From Embleya sp040605455 (GTDB taxonomy: Bacteria; Actinomycetota; Actinomycetes; Streptomycetales; Streptomycetaceae), in the NCBI RefSeq assembly GCF_040605455.1, contig NZ_JBEXCV010000220.1, forward strand, positions 1 to 11,185: a stretch of 11,185 bases of DNA, read 5' to 3'. A program made the position numbers and the translations under genes. Shown piece by piece: positions 1-6,623 of the stretch. The notes beneath the pieces were generated by a model. That model searched no databases and was not told the DNA's origin. It saw nothing but the letters and a program-made list of their open reading frames with translations. Each line of letters opens with the position of its first letter. The first letter of the stretch is position 1.

Positions 1-218
1 GCCCGCGAGCGCGGCCGGGGTACCCCGGAGCCCTCCGCACGGGGGCCGGCCCCGGACCCGCCGGCGGATTCGGCGCCGGGGGCGCCCGGCGCCCGCAGCT
101 CGAAGCTGCCGGTATCCGGGTTCATCACCCACATGTCCGCGACGTCCGCGTCGTCCATACCGCCCAGGGGATCGTTGTCCCCGGGCGCGCCACGGTGCGG
201 CCCGTTCCCTCTGTTCAC
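1..218 (-). CDS. Probable LCP (LytR-CpsA-Psr) family protein, N-terminal fragment cut by window edge
   Basis: This is an open frame of 72 codons running leftwards off the window. It starts at a GTG (216-218) preceded by GGAGGG (228-233) at 9-nt spacing, which decides the start; an in-frame ATG at 156-158 lacks such a site. Residues 28-42 read DMWVMNPDTGSFELR, followed by a Gly/Ala/Pro-rich stretch and the beginning of an Arg-rich run (PRPRSR). From family knowledge, a W-V-x-N-P-x-T-G-x-[FY]-E-L-R motif followed by a Pro/Arg-rich linker is a common cytoplasmic N-terminus of Streptomyces LCP proteins. The basic run would then precede the membrane anchor. The upstream same-strand neighbour, 331 bases away, is another LCP gene. 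The catalytic domain lies outside the window, so the assignment rests on the N-terminal motif, context and ribosome binding site. It could also be another membrane protein with a similar N-terminus. Confidence 0.68.
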   Translation of the reverse strand, partial: MNRGNGPHRGAPGDNDPLGGMDDADVADMWVMNPDTGSFELRAPGAPGAESAGGSGAGPRAEGSGVPRPRSR

Positions 219-353
219 GCCGAGATTCCCTCCGGCTGTATCCGCCGCACGGTCCCCCCGGGCTGTGCTCGGTCCTCATGGGCGACGCCGGGGTTCCGGA
301 GGCGTCCGCACGGAACCCGACGGTGATACGTGATGGTCGGTTTGGAAGCAGCC

Positions 354-383
354 ACCATAACCGGCGAGATCTCGCCATGGTCA
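354..383 (-). promoter_or_regulatory. Possible promoter with a 14-bp palindrome in its spacer, upstream of the partial LCP gene
   Basis: A perfect 14-bp palindrome, GGCGAGATCTCGCC, lies at 363-376. On the minus strand it sits inside the 18-nt spacer between TGACCA (378-383) and TATGGT (354-359), which are weak -35 and -10 candidates. The putative -10 is about 135 bases upstream of the GTG at 218. A dyad centred in a promoter spacer is a classic repressor-operator arrangement. The palindrome is directly visible; the promoter elements are weak matches and the operator role is inferred. Confidence 0.3.
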
Positions 384-408
384 CCGAGACTGCGAAGTCC
401 TGACGCTC

Positions 409-448
409 GGATCATCGGAAAAGGGATAAAACCCTTCACCGATGGTTC
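409..448 (-). terminator. Imperfect inverted repeat (hairpin) downstream of the 527-aa LCP gene
   Basis: CATCGG (413-418) pairs with CCGATG (439-444), and AAGGG (421-425) pairs with CCCTT (432-436). The two stems are separated by a 2x2 internal loop and closed by a six-base A/T loop. On the minus strand the hairpin begins about 100 bases past the stop of the 527-aa LCP gene. It could be a hairpin-only terminator, since there is no clear T-tract, or an operator for the gene starting at 218. Its A/T-rich loop stands out in this GC-rich DNA. Confidence 0.4.
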
Positions 449-549
449 CCGATTCGTCGTCGGTCGATTGCTGTTCGATCGATGGGGGTCACGGACGGGC
501 GCTTTCGCGCGTATCGCCACCGCGACCCCCTCGAACCTGCCTGCGAGCG

Positions 550-2133
550 TCACTGCTTCTTGCGCGGCGAGGCGCACTTGGTGTTGTCGGCTGTTTCCAG
601 GTTCAGGTCGGCGGCCTTGGGCGGTTCCGGTGTCCGGGCGGGGCCGGTGGTGGTCGAGCTCGTCGGGGTGCCGTCGCCGGTGCCCACGTCCGGAAGATCC
701 GCCCCGATCAGCAATTTGATCGTGGTGTCGCCGGGGCGGGCCGGCTCCAGGGCGGTCTCCGGCACGCCCAGCGCGGTCGCGATCGCCTTCGCCTGATCCC
801 GACTGCCTTCGGGGTAGGTGATCCGGCTGTTGGCGTGTTCCCGCCCGTCCGGCATGGTCGTACCGGAAGTGGCCTTGAAGCCCTGCCGCTTGAGGGTTTC
901 CACCACCGGGGTGATCCGCTTTTTCTCGGTCCCCGTGTCCACCGTCACCTTGATCCGGGCCGCGTCGCTCGGCGCGATCGTCGTCGGCGGCGGAGGCGCC
1001 GTCGTGGTCACCGGCGCGGGCGGCGGATCGGTCGCCCCGTCGCCCTTGGTCAACGGCCGGTCGGCTCGGATCGCAGCCCACAGGTTGTCCGCGGCCGGGC
1101 GCCTGGGCTGGACCTGATCCGGGGCCGGTCGATAGGTCTCGGTCGGCAGGGTGGCGAACGCCATTCGCTTCTCCGGCACCTTCTTGATCTCGTCGGCCAG
1201 GTCGATCAGCTTGTCCACGCCCGCCAGGTCGTTGTCGACGGTGAGCGCACCGACCGCACTGTTCGCGATCCTGAACATGCCGTCCACATTGGTCAGTTTC
1301 GCGTTGCTCTTGAGCTCGCGCGCCAGCGACATCAGGAAGACCTTCTGCGCCTCGATCCGGGCCAGGTCGCTCCCGTCCCCGAACGCGTGCCGGGCGCGCA
1401 GGAATTGCAGGGCGTCGTTACCGCTCAGGGTGTTCGGGCCGGCCGGGAGCTCCAGTCCGGTACCGCCGCGCGCGTTGGACAGGACCGGGTCGTGGATCGG
1501 AGCGTCGAGGCAGATCGGCACCCCGCCGACCGCGTCGGTCAGATCACGGACACCCTTGAAATCGACCTCGATGTAGTGGTCGATCCGGACCTGGAGCATG
1601 CGGTCCACGGTGGCGACCGTGCAGGACGCGCCGATGCTGCGGAAGCTGTCGTTGAACTGGCCGAACCGGGCTTCGGTGACCTTCTTGTCCTTGCCCTTGC
1701 CGATTTCGCAGCGCGGGATGTCGACCATCGTGTCGCGCGGGATGTTCACGAGCGTGGCGTTCGAGCGGTCGGCGGACAGGTGCATCAGGATCGCCACGTC
1801 GGCGAGCCCTTCGTGCCCCTCCGCGCCGTAGCGCCGCCCCTCGCCGATCCGGCTGTCGTTGCCGATCAGCAGGATGTTCATCGGACTTCGGCCCTGATCG
1901 TCCTTCGCCGCGGCCGGTGGTCGATTGCTCTTGTCGGCGGTGATCTGGGTGTGATGCAGCTTCCCGTTCAGGTACCGGATGTACCCGTACGCGCTGCCGG
2001 CCAGGATCACCAGGATGCCGACCACGGAGATCGCGATCCATTTGAGGCGCTTCTTCACGGTGCTCTTTCTGCGTATGCCCCGCCGGTCGGGTGCCGCAGG
2101 CGCCCCGACCTCCGTATCCGCGTCCGTGCCCAT
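550..2133 (-). CDS. LCP family protein with C-terminal LytR_C domain (527 aa)
   Basis: This is a membrane-anchored LCP enzyme; the family transfers lipid-pyrophosphate-linked glycopolymers onto peptidoglycan outside the membrane. The start is the ATG at 2131-2133, with GGAGGGG at 2143-2149 (9-nt spacing). A basic segment (RRKSTVKKRLK, 21-31) precedes one membrane helix (about 32-53). The LCP domain covers roughly 85-330: NILLIGNDSR (86-95), LADVAILMHL (110-119), NIPRDTMVDIP (130-140), DHYIEVDF (185-192), VPICL (205-209) and FLRARHAFGDGSD (244-256). A Pro/Thr linker (about 366-388) leads to a LytR_C-like domain (about 394-480). A second linker and a cysteine at 520 follow. Two motifs are divergent: LADVA replaces the RSDTT seen in its two neighbours, and RIEAQKVF replaces RxxRQQxF. 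The key Asp residues remain, so activity is plausible. The glycopolymer substrate cannot be read from sequence. The next upstream LCP gene ends 80 bases before this start. Confidence 0.94.
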   Translation of the reverse strand: MGTDADTEVGAPAAPDRRGIRRKSTVKKRLKWIAISVVGILVILAGSAYGYIRYLNGKLHHTQITADKSNRPPAAAKDDQGRSPMNILLIGNDSRIGEGRRYGAEGHEGLADVAILMHLSADRSNATLVNIPRDTMVDIPRCEIGKGKDKKVTEARFGQFNDSFRSIGASCTVATVDRMLQVRIDHYIEVDFKGVRDLTDAVGGVPICLDAPIHDPVLSNARGGTGLELPAGPNTLSGNDALQFLRARHAFGDGSDLARIEAQKVFLMSLARELKSNAKLTNVDGMFRIANSAVGALTVDNDLAGVDKLIDLADEIKKVPEKRMAFATLPTETYRPAPDQVQPRRPAADNLWAAIRADRPLTKGDGATDPPPAPVTTTAPPPPTTIAPSDAARIKVTVDTGTEKKRITPVVETLKRQGFKATSGTTMPDGREHANSRITYPEGSRDQAKAIATALGVPETALEPARPGDTTIKLLIGADLPDVGTGDGTPTSSTTTGPARTPEPPKAADLNLETADNTKCASPRKKQ

Positions 2134-2157
2134 GTGTCGAATCCCCTCCGGCAACGT

Positions 2158-2189
2158 GCCGGGTCACCGCCGATCCGCGGTCACCCGGC
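2158..2189 (-). terminator. Strong intercistronic hairpin between two LCP genes
   Basis: On the minus strand GCCGGGTGACCGC (2177-2189) pairs with GCGGTGACCCGGC (2158-2170), giving 13-bp arms with one G-G mismatch and a six-base loop. The hairpin starts 25 bases past the stop of the 627-aa LCP gene and ends 24 bases before the ATG of the 527-aa gene. No T-tract follows. It may terminate, attenuate, or protect the upstream transcript's 3' end. The pairing is directly visible; the role is inferred. Confidence 0.6.
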
Positions 2190-2213
2190 CCTCCCTGTGC
2201 GGTATCGATGCAA

Positions 2214-4097
2214 TCAGCCCGCGCACACGTCCTGTTCCGCCGTTCGTCCCGAAACCGTGACGATCGGGCCCGTGTCCGCGGCCGAGGTCGGCTTGGCCGG
2301 CGGGGTACCGCCGCTGGTGGATGTGGGGTCGGTCGTGGAAGCCGACGAGCCTGGTGCCTCGGTGCCCGAAGGCGACCGGGTGCCGTCCGCCTTCCCGGCG
2401 CCGCTCGAACCCGGTGCCGTCGGCGGGACCGTCACCCGGTTGCCGTCCTGGTCGATTTTGGTGCGGGTGGACGGCGTCGACGTCGCCGCCTGCTCGATCC
2501 GTACCTCGCCGTTGTTCTCGAAGCCGTTCTCGTCCTTGCCGGTCACCGCCGCGCCGACCGCGACCCGGTCGAGGCGGATCGCCTCGAACAGCCGGTCGGC
2601 CTGGGGCTGGATCAGCTCGTCTCGGTCGATGTCGAGTCGGTACGGCCGCCGCGGCACGGTCAGGAACGCGACCTTGTCGTTCGGGATCCCCTTGATGCTG
2701 TCGGACAGGTCCATCAGTTCCCTAAGCGAGCTCAGTCCCGGGTCGGCGGTGATCGACCGGGTTCCGGCGTCGAGGAGGTTGTACAACTTCCACGGCTGGG
2801 TCAGCATGTCGCCGACCTTGACCTTCTTAACGAGCGCGGCCAGAAAACGCTGCTGGCGAGTCATCCGCTGGGTGTCGCTGCCGTCGTCGACGTTCTTGCG
2901 GGCGCGGACGTAGCCGAGCGCCTGCTCGCCGTCGAGCCGGTGCTTGCCGGCGGGCAGATCGATCTTGGCTGCGGTGTCGCGCATCGGCTGACTCAGGCAC
3001 ACGTCGACGCCGTCCACGGCGTTGACCATCTCCTTGAAGCCGGAGAAGTCGATCACGATGTGGTGATCGACGCGGACCCTGGTCATCTGTTCGATGGTCT
3101 TGATCGTGCAGGCCGCGCCGCCGATCTCGAACGCGTGGTTGAACTGGTCGCGGTACGCCCGCGATTTGCTGCCGTCCTGACGCACGCACGAGGGGATGTC
3201 GACCATCAGGTCGCGCGGAATGCTGATCGCCACCGAGCTCTTCCGGTCGGCGGCCAGGTGCAACAGGATCGTCGTGTCCGAGCGCTTGGTGCCCTCGCCG
3301 ATGTCGCCGTACTGCTTGTTGTCGCCGCTGCGGTCGTCCGAACCCATCAGCAGGATGTTCGCCGCGTCGTGCGCGACGACCGGCGGACGTTCCTGCTCGG
3401 GGCCCAGCTTCGCGGTCAGGTCCTCGGTGGTGATGTTGCCGTCCAGCTTGCGGTAGATCGCGTAGACCGCGACGCTGCCGGCCACCAGGCACAGCGCCAC
3501 GGTGACCGTGACGCCGATCAGGACTCGCTTGTACACCCGCCGGCGTCGATCCCGCCGGGAGAGCCGATCCGGCGCCGCGGCCTCGCCGGCGGCGGCCATC
3601 GCGGCCACGGCGGCGGCGAGCGGCTCCTCGGGGCCGGCCGCGGCGGGCGGGGGCGGTACGGCCGGGGCCGCCTCGACCCCGGCACCCTGCTCGGGCCCGG
3701 CCTGCGGACCCGGTTCGGCGGCGGCCGGTGTGCCCGCCTCGGCCGGCGCACCGGCTGCGGATATGGCCGCCGAGGGTATTCCCGCCTCGGGCTCGCCCGG
3801 CTCGCCCGGTTTCGCCTCGGATGCGACCGCCGGCGCCTCGGCCTCGCCGGCCGCAGCCAGCTCGTCCGCAACCGGCCTGTCCGTCGCCGGCTCGTCCGCA
3901 GCCGAAGCGGGGGCCGTCGCGTTCGATGCGTCCGCCGCGGGAGCCGAGTCGGCGTGCGCGGCGACCGGCCCATCCGCCTCGGCCGCCGTGGTCCGCGGAG
4001 CCGATATCTCGGGTTCGGTCGGAGCCTCGGGCGCCGTTTCCGGGCTCGCGTCCCGGCCGGGCTCGGCCCGCTTGCCGGCCCGTTCGCTGTCACTCAC
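2214..4097 (-). CDS. LCP family protein with a very long acidic cytoplasmic N-terminus (627 aa)
   Basis: A typical LCP catalytic domain sits on an unusual scaffold. The likely start is the GTG at 4095-4097, preceded by the purine-rich GGGGAAAGAAG; an ATG at 4253 lacks a binding site and adds residues of non-coding character. Residues 1-180 are almost all Ala, Pro, Glu, Gly, Thr and Asp (disordered, acidic). A basic patch (RLSRRDRRRRVYKR, 178-191) and a membrane helix (about 192-214) follow. The LCP domain (about 245-485) shows NILLMGSDDR (247-256), KRSDTTILLHL (271-281), SIPRD (292-296), DHHIVIDFSGF (344-354), VDVCL (364-368), YVRAR (396-400) and SDTQRMTRQQ (407-416). These include the Asp and Arg positions that in the family bind metal and pyrophosphate. 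No LytR_C domain is present. Instead a Ser/Thr/Pro/Gly-rich tail (about 518-616) ends in RTAEQDVCAG. It is closer in sequence to the 455-aa neighbour than to the 527-aa one. Confidence 0.94.
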   Translation of the reverse strand: MSDSERAGKRAEPGRDASPETAPEAPTEPEISAPRTTAAEADGPVAAHADSAPAADASNATAPASAADEPATDRPVADELAAAGEAEAPAVASEAKPGEPGEPEAGIPSAAISAAGAPAEAGTPAAAEPGPQAGPEQGAGVEAAPAVPPPPAAAGPEEPLAAAVAAMAAAGEAAAPDRLSRRDRRRRVYKRVLIGVTVTVALCLVAGSVAVYAIYRKLDGNITTEDLTAKLGPEQERPPVVAHDAANILLMGSDDRSGDNKQYGDIGEGTKRSDTTILLHLAADRKSSVAISIPRDLMVDIPSCVRQDGSKSRAYRDQFNHAFEIGGAACTIKTIEQMTRVRVDHHIVIDFSGFKEMVNAVDGVDVCLSQPMRDTAAKIDLPAGKHRLDGEQALGYVRARKNVDDGSDTQRMTRQQRFLAALVKKVKVGDMLTQPWKLYNLLDAGTRSITADPGLSSLRELMDLSDSIKGIPNDKVAFLTVPRRPYRLDIDRDELIQPQADRLFEAIRLDRVAVGAAVTGKDENGFENNGEVRIEQAATSTPSTRTKIDQDGNRVTVPPTAPGSSGAGKADGTRSPSGTEAPGSSASTTDPTSTSGGTPPAKPTSAADTGPIVTVSGRTAEQDVCAG

Positions 4098-4182
4098 GTC
4101 GTGTCTGCTTCTTTCCCCAGGGCGCCCAACGCCGATCAAGAGCGACGAACCGCGCGTAGGGCGGCCGTTGCTAGTGATAGAC

Positions 4183-4253
4183 GTGCTGCCACTTCCCCGA
4201 GTTGCGTATGCCCTTCCCCCTGTGACGCAGGTCACCGACTGAAGGGGCAGCAC
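4183..4253. promoter_or_regulatory. Nested inverted repeats upstream of the 627-aa LCP gene
   Basis: Three dyads are nested around nearly the same centre. GTGCTGCC (4183-4190) pairs with GGCAGCAC (4246-4253). CCCTTC (4211-4216) pairs with GAAGGG (4241-4246). GTGAC (4222-4226) pairs with GTCAC (4231-4235). They lie 86-156 bases upstream of the GTG at 4097, in a 259-base gap. They may form operator sites or a structured RNA end of the upstream LCP transcript. The outer and middle arms share one base, so they cannot both form fully. Confidence 0.45.
4221..4236 (-). promoter_or_regulatory. Candidate Crp (cAMP receptor protein) binding site
   Basis: The sequence TGTGACGCAGGTCACC fits TGTGA-N6-TCACA with one mismatch at the last base. 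It also fits GTG-N6-GNCAC, the motif I recall for Streptomyces coelicolor Crp. It is centred about 130 bases upstream of the 627-aa LCP start and is the innermost dyad of the larger nested structure. Crp in streptomycetes acts in germination and development, so control of a wall-polymer ligase would be sensible. The match is visible; binding is inferred. Confidence 0.45.
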
Positions 4254-4356
4254 ATCACGGCGGAGCGGCCCGCGTATCGGCGAGCACGCTACCGTCCGCC
4301 ACCGTTTCCGTCGTCACGAAGGCGGGACGTCTGTGGACGAATGGGGTGACGAAGCG

Positions 4357-5724
4357 TCAGTTCGCCTTGCAGATGTCCTGATCCGCGTCCCGGGTGTCGG
4401 CCTCGACCGCAGCCTTCGCCGATTCGGACGGTGTGGTGCCGCCGGCGCCGGCGACGGCGACACCGGCCGCCCGGGCGGCCCCGCCCGGCAGGCGGGTGGG
4501 CGCGGCGGCCGTGCGGGGCGCGACGGCGACCGAGGGTGTCACACCCGGCGCCGCGTCCGGCTTGCGCCGATCGTCCAGGGGCTCGTCGTTGTTGATCGCG
4601 TCGAACAGGCGCCGGGCGTCCGGCTGGATCAGCGCGACCCGGTTGTCGTCCTTCGGCGGGTTGTACACCGGCAGGTGCGCGAAGGTGATGTCCCTGGTCT
4701 CCAGGTCCCGCATCCCGTGCGCGAGATCGACCAGCGCCGACACCGAAGCCAGTCCCTCGTCGGCCCGGATCGACTTGGTCAGCGTGTCGGCCAGGGCGAA
4801 GAGCCGGGACGGGCTGGAGAGCGTGTCGCTGCTGCGGATCTGCTTCGCGAGCGAGGCCACGAACGCCTGCTGCCGCTTGATCCGACCCAGATCGCTGCCG
4901 TCACCGCCGAGCCCGACGTCGTGCCGCAGCCGGACATAGTCCAGTGCCTCCCTGCCGCGCACCTTGCGTCGGCCCGCCGACAACGCGATGTTGCCCTCGC
5001 GGTCCTGCACGGTCCTGGGCAGGCAGATCTCCACGCCGCCCACCGCGTCGACCATGCCCTTGAAACCGGAGAAGTCCACGATGATGTGGTGGTCCACGCG
5101 CATGTCGGTGACCTTCTCGACAGTGTTGCGTGTGCACGCGGCGCCGCCGAGCTCGAACGCCGAATTGAACATCACCCCGCGCTGCTCGGCGGAGCGTGCG
5201 CCGTCCCCGGTCACACACGAGGGGACGGTGACCAGCAGGTCGCGCGGGATGCTCATGACCACCGCGTGCTCGCGGTCCGAGGACAGGTGGACGAACAGCG
5301 TGGTGTCCGAGCGTTCGCCGTTGTCCCCGCCGCCGCCCAGCGCGCGGTTCTCGCCGGCCCGTGAGTCCGAGCCGATGATCAGCAGATTCATCGGCTTGCC
5401 CTTGCCGTTGCCGCCCACGTCCGGGCGATCGGCGTTGAGTTTGCCGTCCACCGCGTCGGTCTCGAGGTTGCCGTCGAGCCGCTGGTACGCGACGTAGGCG
5501 GCCGAGACGCCGGTGAGCAGGATCAGCGAGATGCCGACCCCGATCGGCAGGAACACCCTGCGCCGCCGATTGCGCTTCTTGCGCGCGCGGCGCGCGGCGG
5601 CCCGGCCGGAACCGGATTCGATCGGCGCCGTCGACTCGCAGTCGTGGGCCGCAGGCGGCTCGTCGGGCGCGACGGTCGGCCGGCCCGCGTGCTCGGACCG
5701 GTACAGGTGATCCCACGTATCCAT
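4357..5724 (-). CDS. LCP family protein (455 aa)
   Basis: This is a compact LCP glycopolymer transferase of the LytR-CpsA-Psr family. The start is the ATG at 5722-5724, with GGGGAGG at 5733-5739 (8-nt spacing). A short cytoplasmic part (1-45) is followed by an Arg/Lys cluster (45-56) and a membrane helix (about 57-80). The LCP domain (about 112-355) shows MNLLIIGSDSR (112-122), ERSDTTLFVHL (137-147), SIPRD (158-162), DHHIIVDFSGF (211-221), VEICL (231-235), YVRLRHDV (263-270) and SDLGRIKRQQ (277-286). These are all the canonical motifs, so activity is expected. The tail (about 385-443) is Ala/Pro/Thr-rich without a LytR_C domain and ends in TRDADQDICKAN. The TIGR03089 gene ends 94 bases upstream on the same strand, so co-transcription is possible. 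In the family such enzymes attach teichoic-type or arabinogalactan-type polymers; which one is used here cannot be told. Confidence 0.95.
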   Translation of the reverse strand: MDTWDHLYRSEHAGRPTVAPDEPPAAHDCESTAPIESGSGRAAARRARKKRNRRRRVFLPIGVGISLILLTGVSAAYVAYQRLDGNLETDAVDGKLNADRPDVGGNGKGKPMNLLIIGSDSRAGENRALGGGGDNGERSDTTLFVHLSSDREHAVVMSIPRDLLVTVPSCVTGDGARSAEQRGVMFNSAFELGGAACTRNTVEKVTDMRVDHHIIVDFSGFKGMVDAVGGVEICLPRTVQDREGNIALSAGRRKVRGREALDYVRLRHDVGLGGDGSDLGRIKRQQAFVASLAKQIRSSDTLSSPSRLFALADTLTKSIRADEGLASVSALVDLAHGMRDLETRDITFAHLPVYNPPKDDNRVALIQPDARRLFDAINNDEPLDDRRKPDAAPGVTPSVAVAPRTAAAPTRLPGGAARAAGVAVAGAGGTTPSESAKAAVEADTRDADQDICKAN

Positions 5725-5750
5725 AACCCACGCCTCCCCGCCTGCTGAGG

Positions 5751-5779
5751 GACCGCCGGGCACGGCACTACGGGCGGTC
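5751..5779 (-). repeat. Inverted repeat between the TIGR03089 and LCP genes
   Basis: GACCGCC (5751-5757) pairs with GGCGGTC (5773-5779) around a 15-base loop. It lies in the 94-base gap just upstream of the ribosome binding site of the 455-aa LCP gene. It could be a weak intercistronic hairpin. Seven G/C-rich pairs can arise by chance in DNA of this composition. Confidence 0.3.
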
Positions 5780-5818
5780 GGGGCCACGAAAGCGCAGCAC
5801 GACCCGTCTTGTCACGGC

Positions 5819-6565
5819 CTAGTCGGCGGAACGGGTGACGGCACGCGTGACCCGCTCGGCCTCGATGCGCCGCTCCAGCAGGGATTCATCCAGGTGACGG
5901 CATACGACGACGGGTACGGACGCGGCAAGCGGCGCGAGTACGCCCGCCTGCAATCCACCCGTTCGGGCGAAGCTCAATGAGGTGAGCAGGCGGTCGCCGG
6001 GGACCAGCTTCCATTCCCGCGCGACGGCCTCGCCCGCTTCGGCCAACTCGCCGGCCGTCCACTCGCGCCCGGCCTCGGCAAGCGCCGCGGCGTCCGGGCG
6101 TACCGGGCCCTCGGCGACGAACCGGTCGCCGTGCCCGGCCACTTCCGCCGCGTAGTCCAGGAAACCGGCAGGCGGCGTGGGGAATCGCCCGCCCATCGGC
6201 CGCAGCGCCAGGGCGACCCGCTCGCCCGGGCAGGTCGCCGCGCGGTCGAGGGTATCCGGGCCGGACACCACCACATCGGCGTCGGCGGGATCCCCGTCGA
6301 AGCTCACCACCAGGCCCAGCGACCAGGCCGCGAGCAGCCATACCTGGGTCTGCCAGTGCGCGGGCAACAACAGCGAAACACGTGCGCCGGGCTCCACCGC
6401 GAGGTCGTCGCGCAGCAGGTTCGCGGTCTTGGCGACCCAGTTGTCGAACGTCGCGACGGAGAGCTCGACGCGCTCGCCGGTGGCGTCGTCGTAGAAGGTG
6501 GTGAAGGGCCGCGCGGAGTCGGCGGCGAGCGCAATGCGCAACTGATCTACCGGGGTGCTGGGCAT
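5819..6565 (-). CDS. TIGR03089 family protein (248 aa)
   Basis: The protein resembles the N-terminal part of an AMP-binding (acyl-CoA synthetase-like) fold: FTTFYDDATGERVELSVATF near residues 21-40, DNWVAKTANLLRDDL (41-55), then GARVSLLLPAHWQTQVWLLA (60-79). It lacks the AMP-binding P-loop and the C-terminal catalytic core. That length and incompleteness are normal for TIGR03089, an actinobacterial family of unknown function. No signal peptide or membrane helix is evident. The ATG at 6563-6565 is chosen because a -10-like TAGGCT ends exactly 7 bases upstream and the family starts near this point; an upstream in-frame ATG at 6622 adds sequence unlike the family. Adjacency to LCP genes resembles the M. 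tuberculosis Rv3267-Rv3268 pair (from memory), which suggests a role linked to envelope polymer attachment. The biochemical function is unknown. Confidence 0.88.
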   Translation of the reverse strand: MPSTPVDQLRIALAADSARPFTTFYDDATGERVELSVATFDNWVAKTANLLRDDLAVEPGARVSLLLPAHWQTQVWLLAAWSLGLVVSFDGDPADADVVVSGPDTLDRAATCPGERVALALRPMGGRFPTPPAGFLDYAAEVAGHGDRFVAEGPVRPDAAALAEAGREWTAGELAEAGEAVAREWKLVPGDRLLTSLSFARTGGLQAGVLAPLAASVPVVVCRHLDESLLERRIEAERVTRAVTRSAD

Positions 6566-6572
6566 GCGGCTC

Positions 6573-6578
6573 AGCCTA
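6573..6578 (-). promoter_or_regulatory. Probable -10 element for a leaderless TIGR03089 transcript
   Basis: TAGGCT on the minus strand fits TANNNT and is separated from the ATG by exactly 7 bases (6566-6572). Transcription would therefore begin at or next to the A of the start codon. No Shine-Dalgarno sequence precedes the ATG. This spacing is typical of leaderless actinobacterial genes. A TTGCGC about 19 bases upstream is a poorly spaced -35 candidate. Confidence 0.5.
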
Positions 6579-6623
6579 CCGAGCCCCCGAATCGATGGCG
6601 CAAATGGGTGTAATTGCCGCATT

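Noticed and set aside
442..2913. Very long open frame (about 820 codons) on the plus strand opposite the LCP genes
   Set aside because: It is Arg/Val/Asp-rich with no recognisable domain and spans two real minus-strand LCP genes. Long antisense frames are expected in DNA of this GC content. The same applies to 2091-4349 and 4333-5364 on the plus strand.
4098..4253. Upstream extension of the 627-aa LCP protein to an ATG at 4253
   Set aside because: It has no ribosome binding site, the added 52 residues lack family likeness, and it would place the inverted repeats and Crp-like box inside the coding sequence.
5819..6565. TIGR03089 gene as a truncated, broken acyl-CoA synthetase pseudogene
   Set aside because: The short length without the AMP-binding core is the normal form of this actinobacterial family, and the reading frame is intact.
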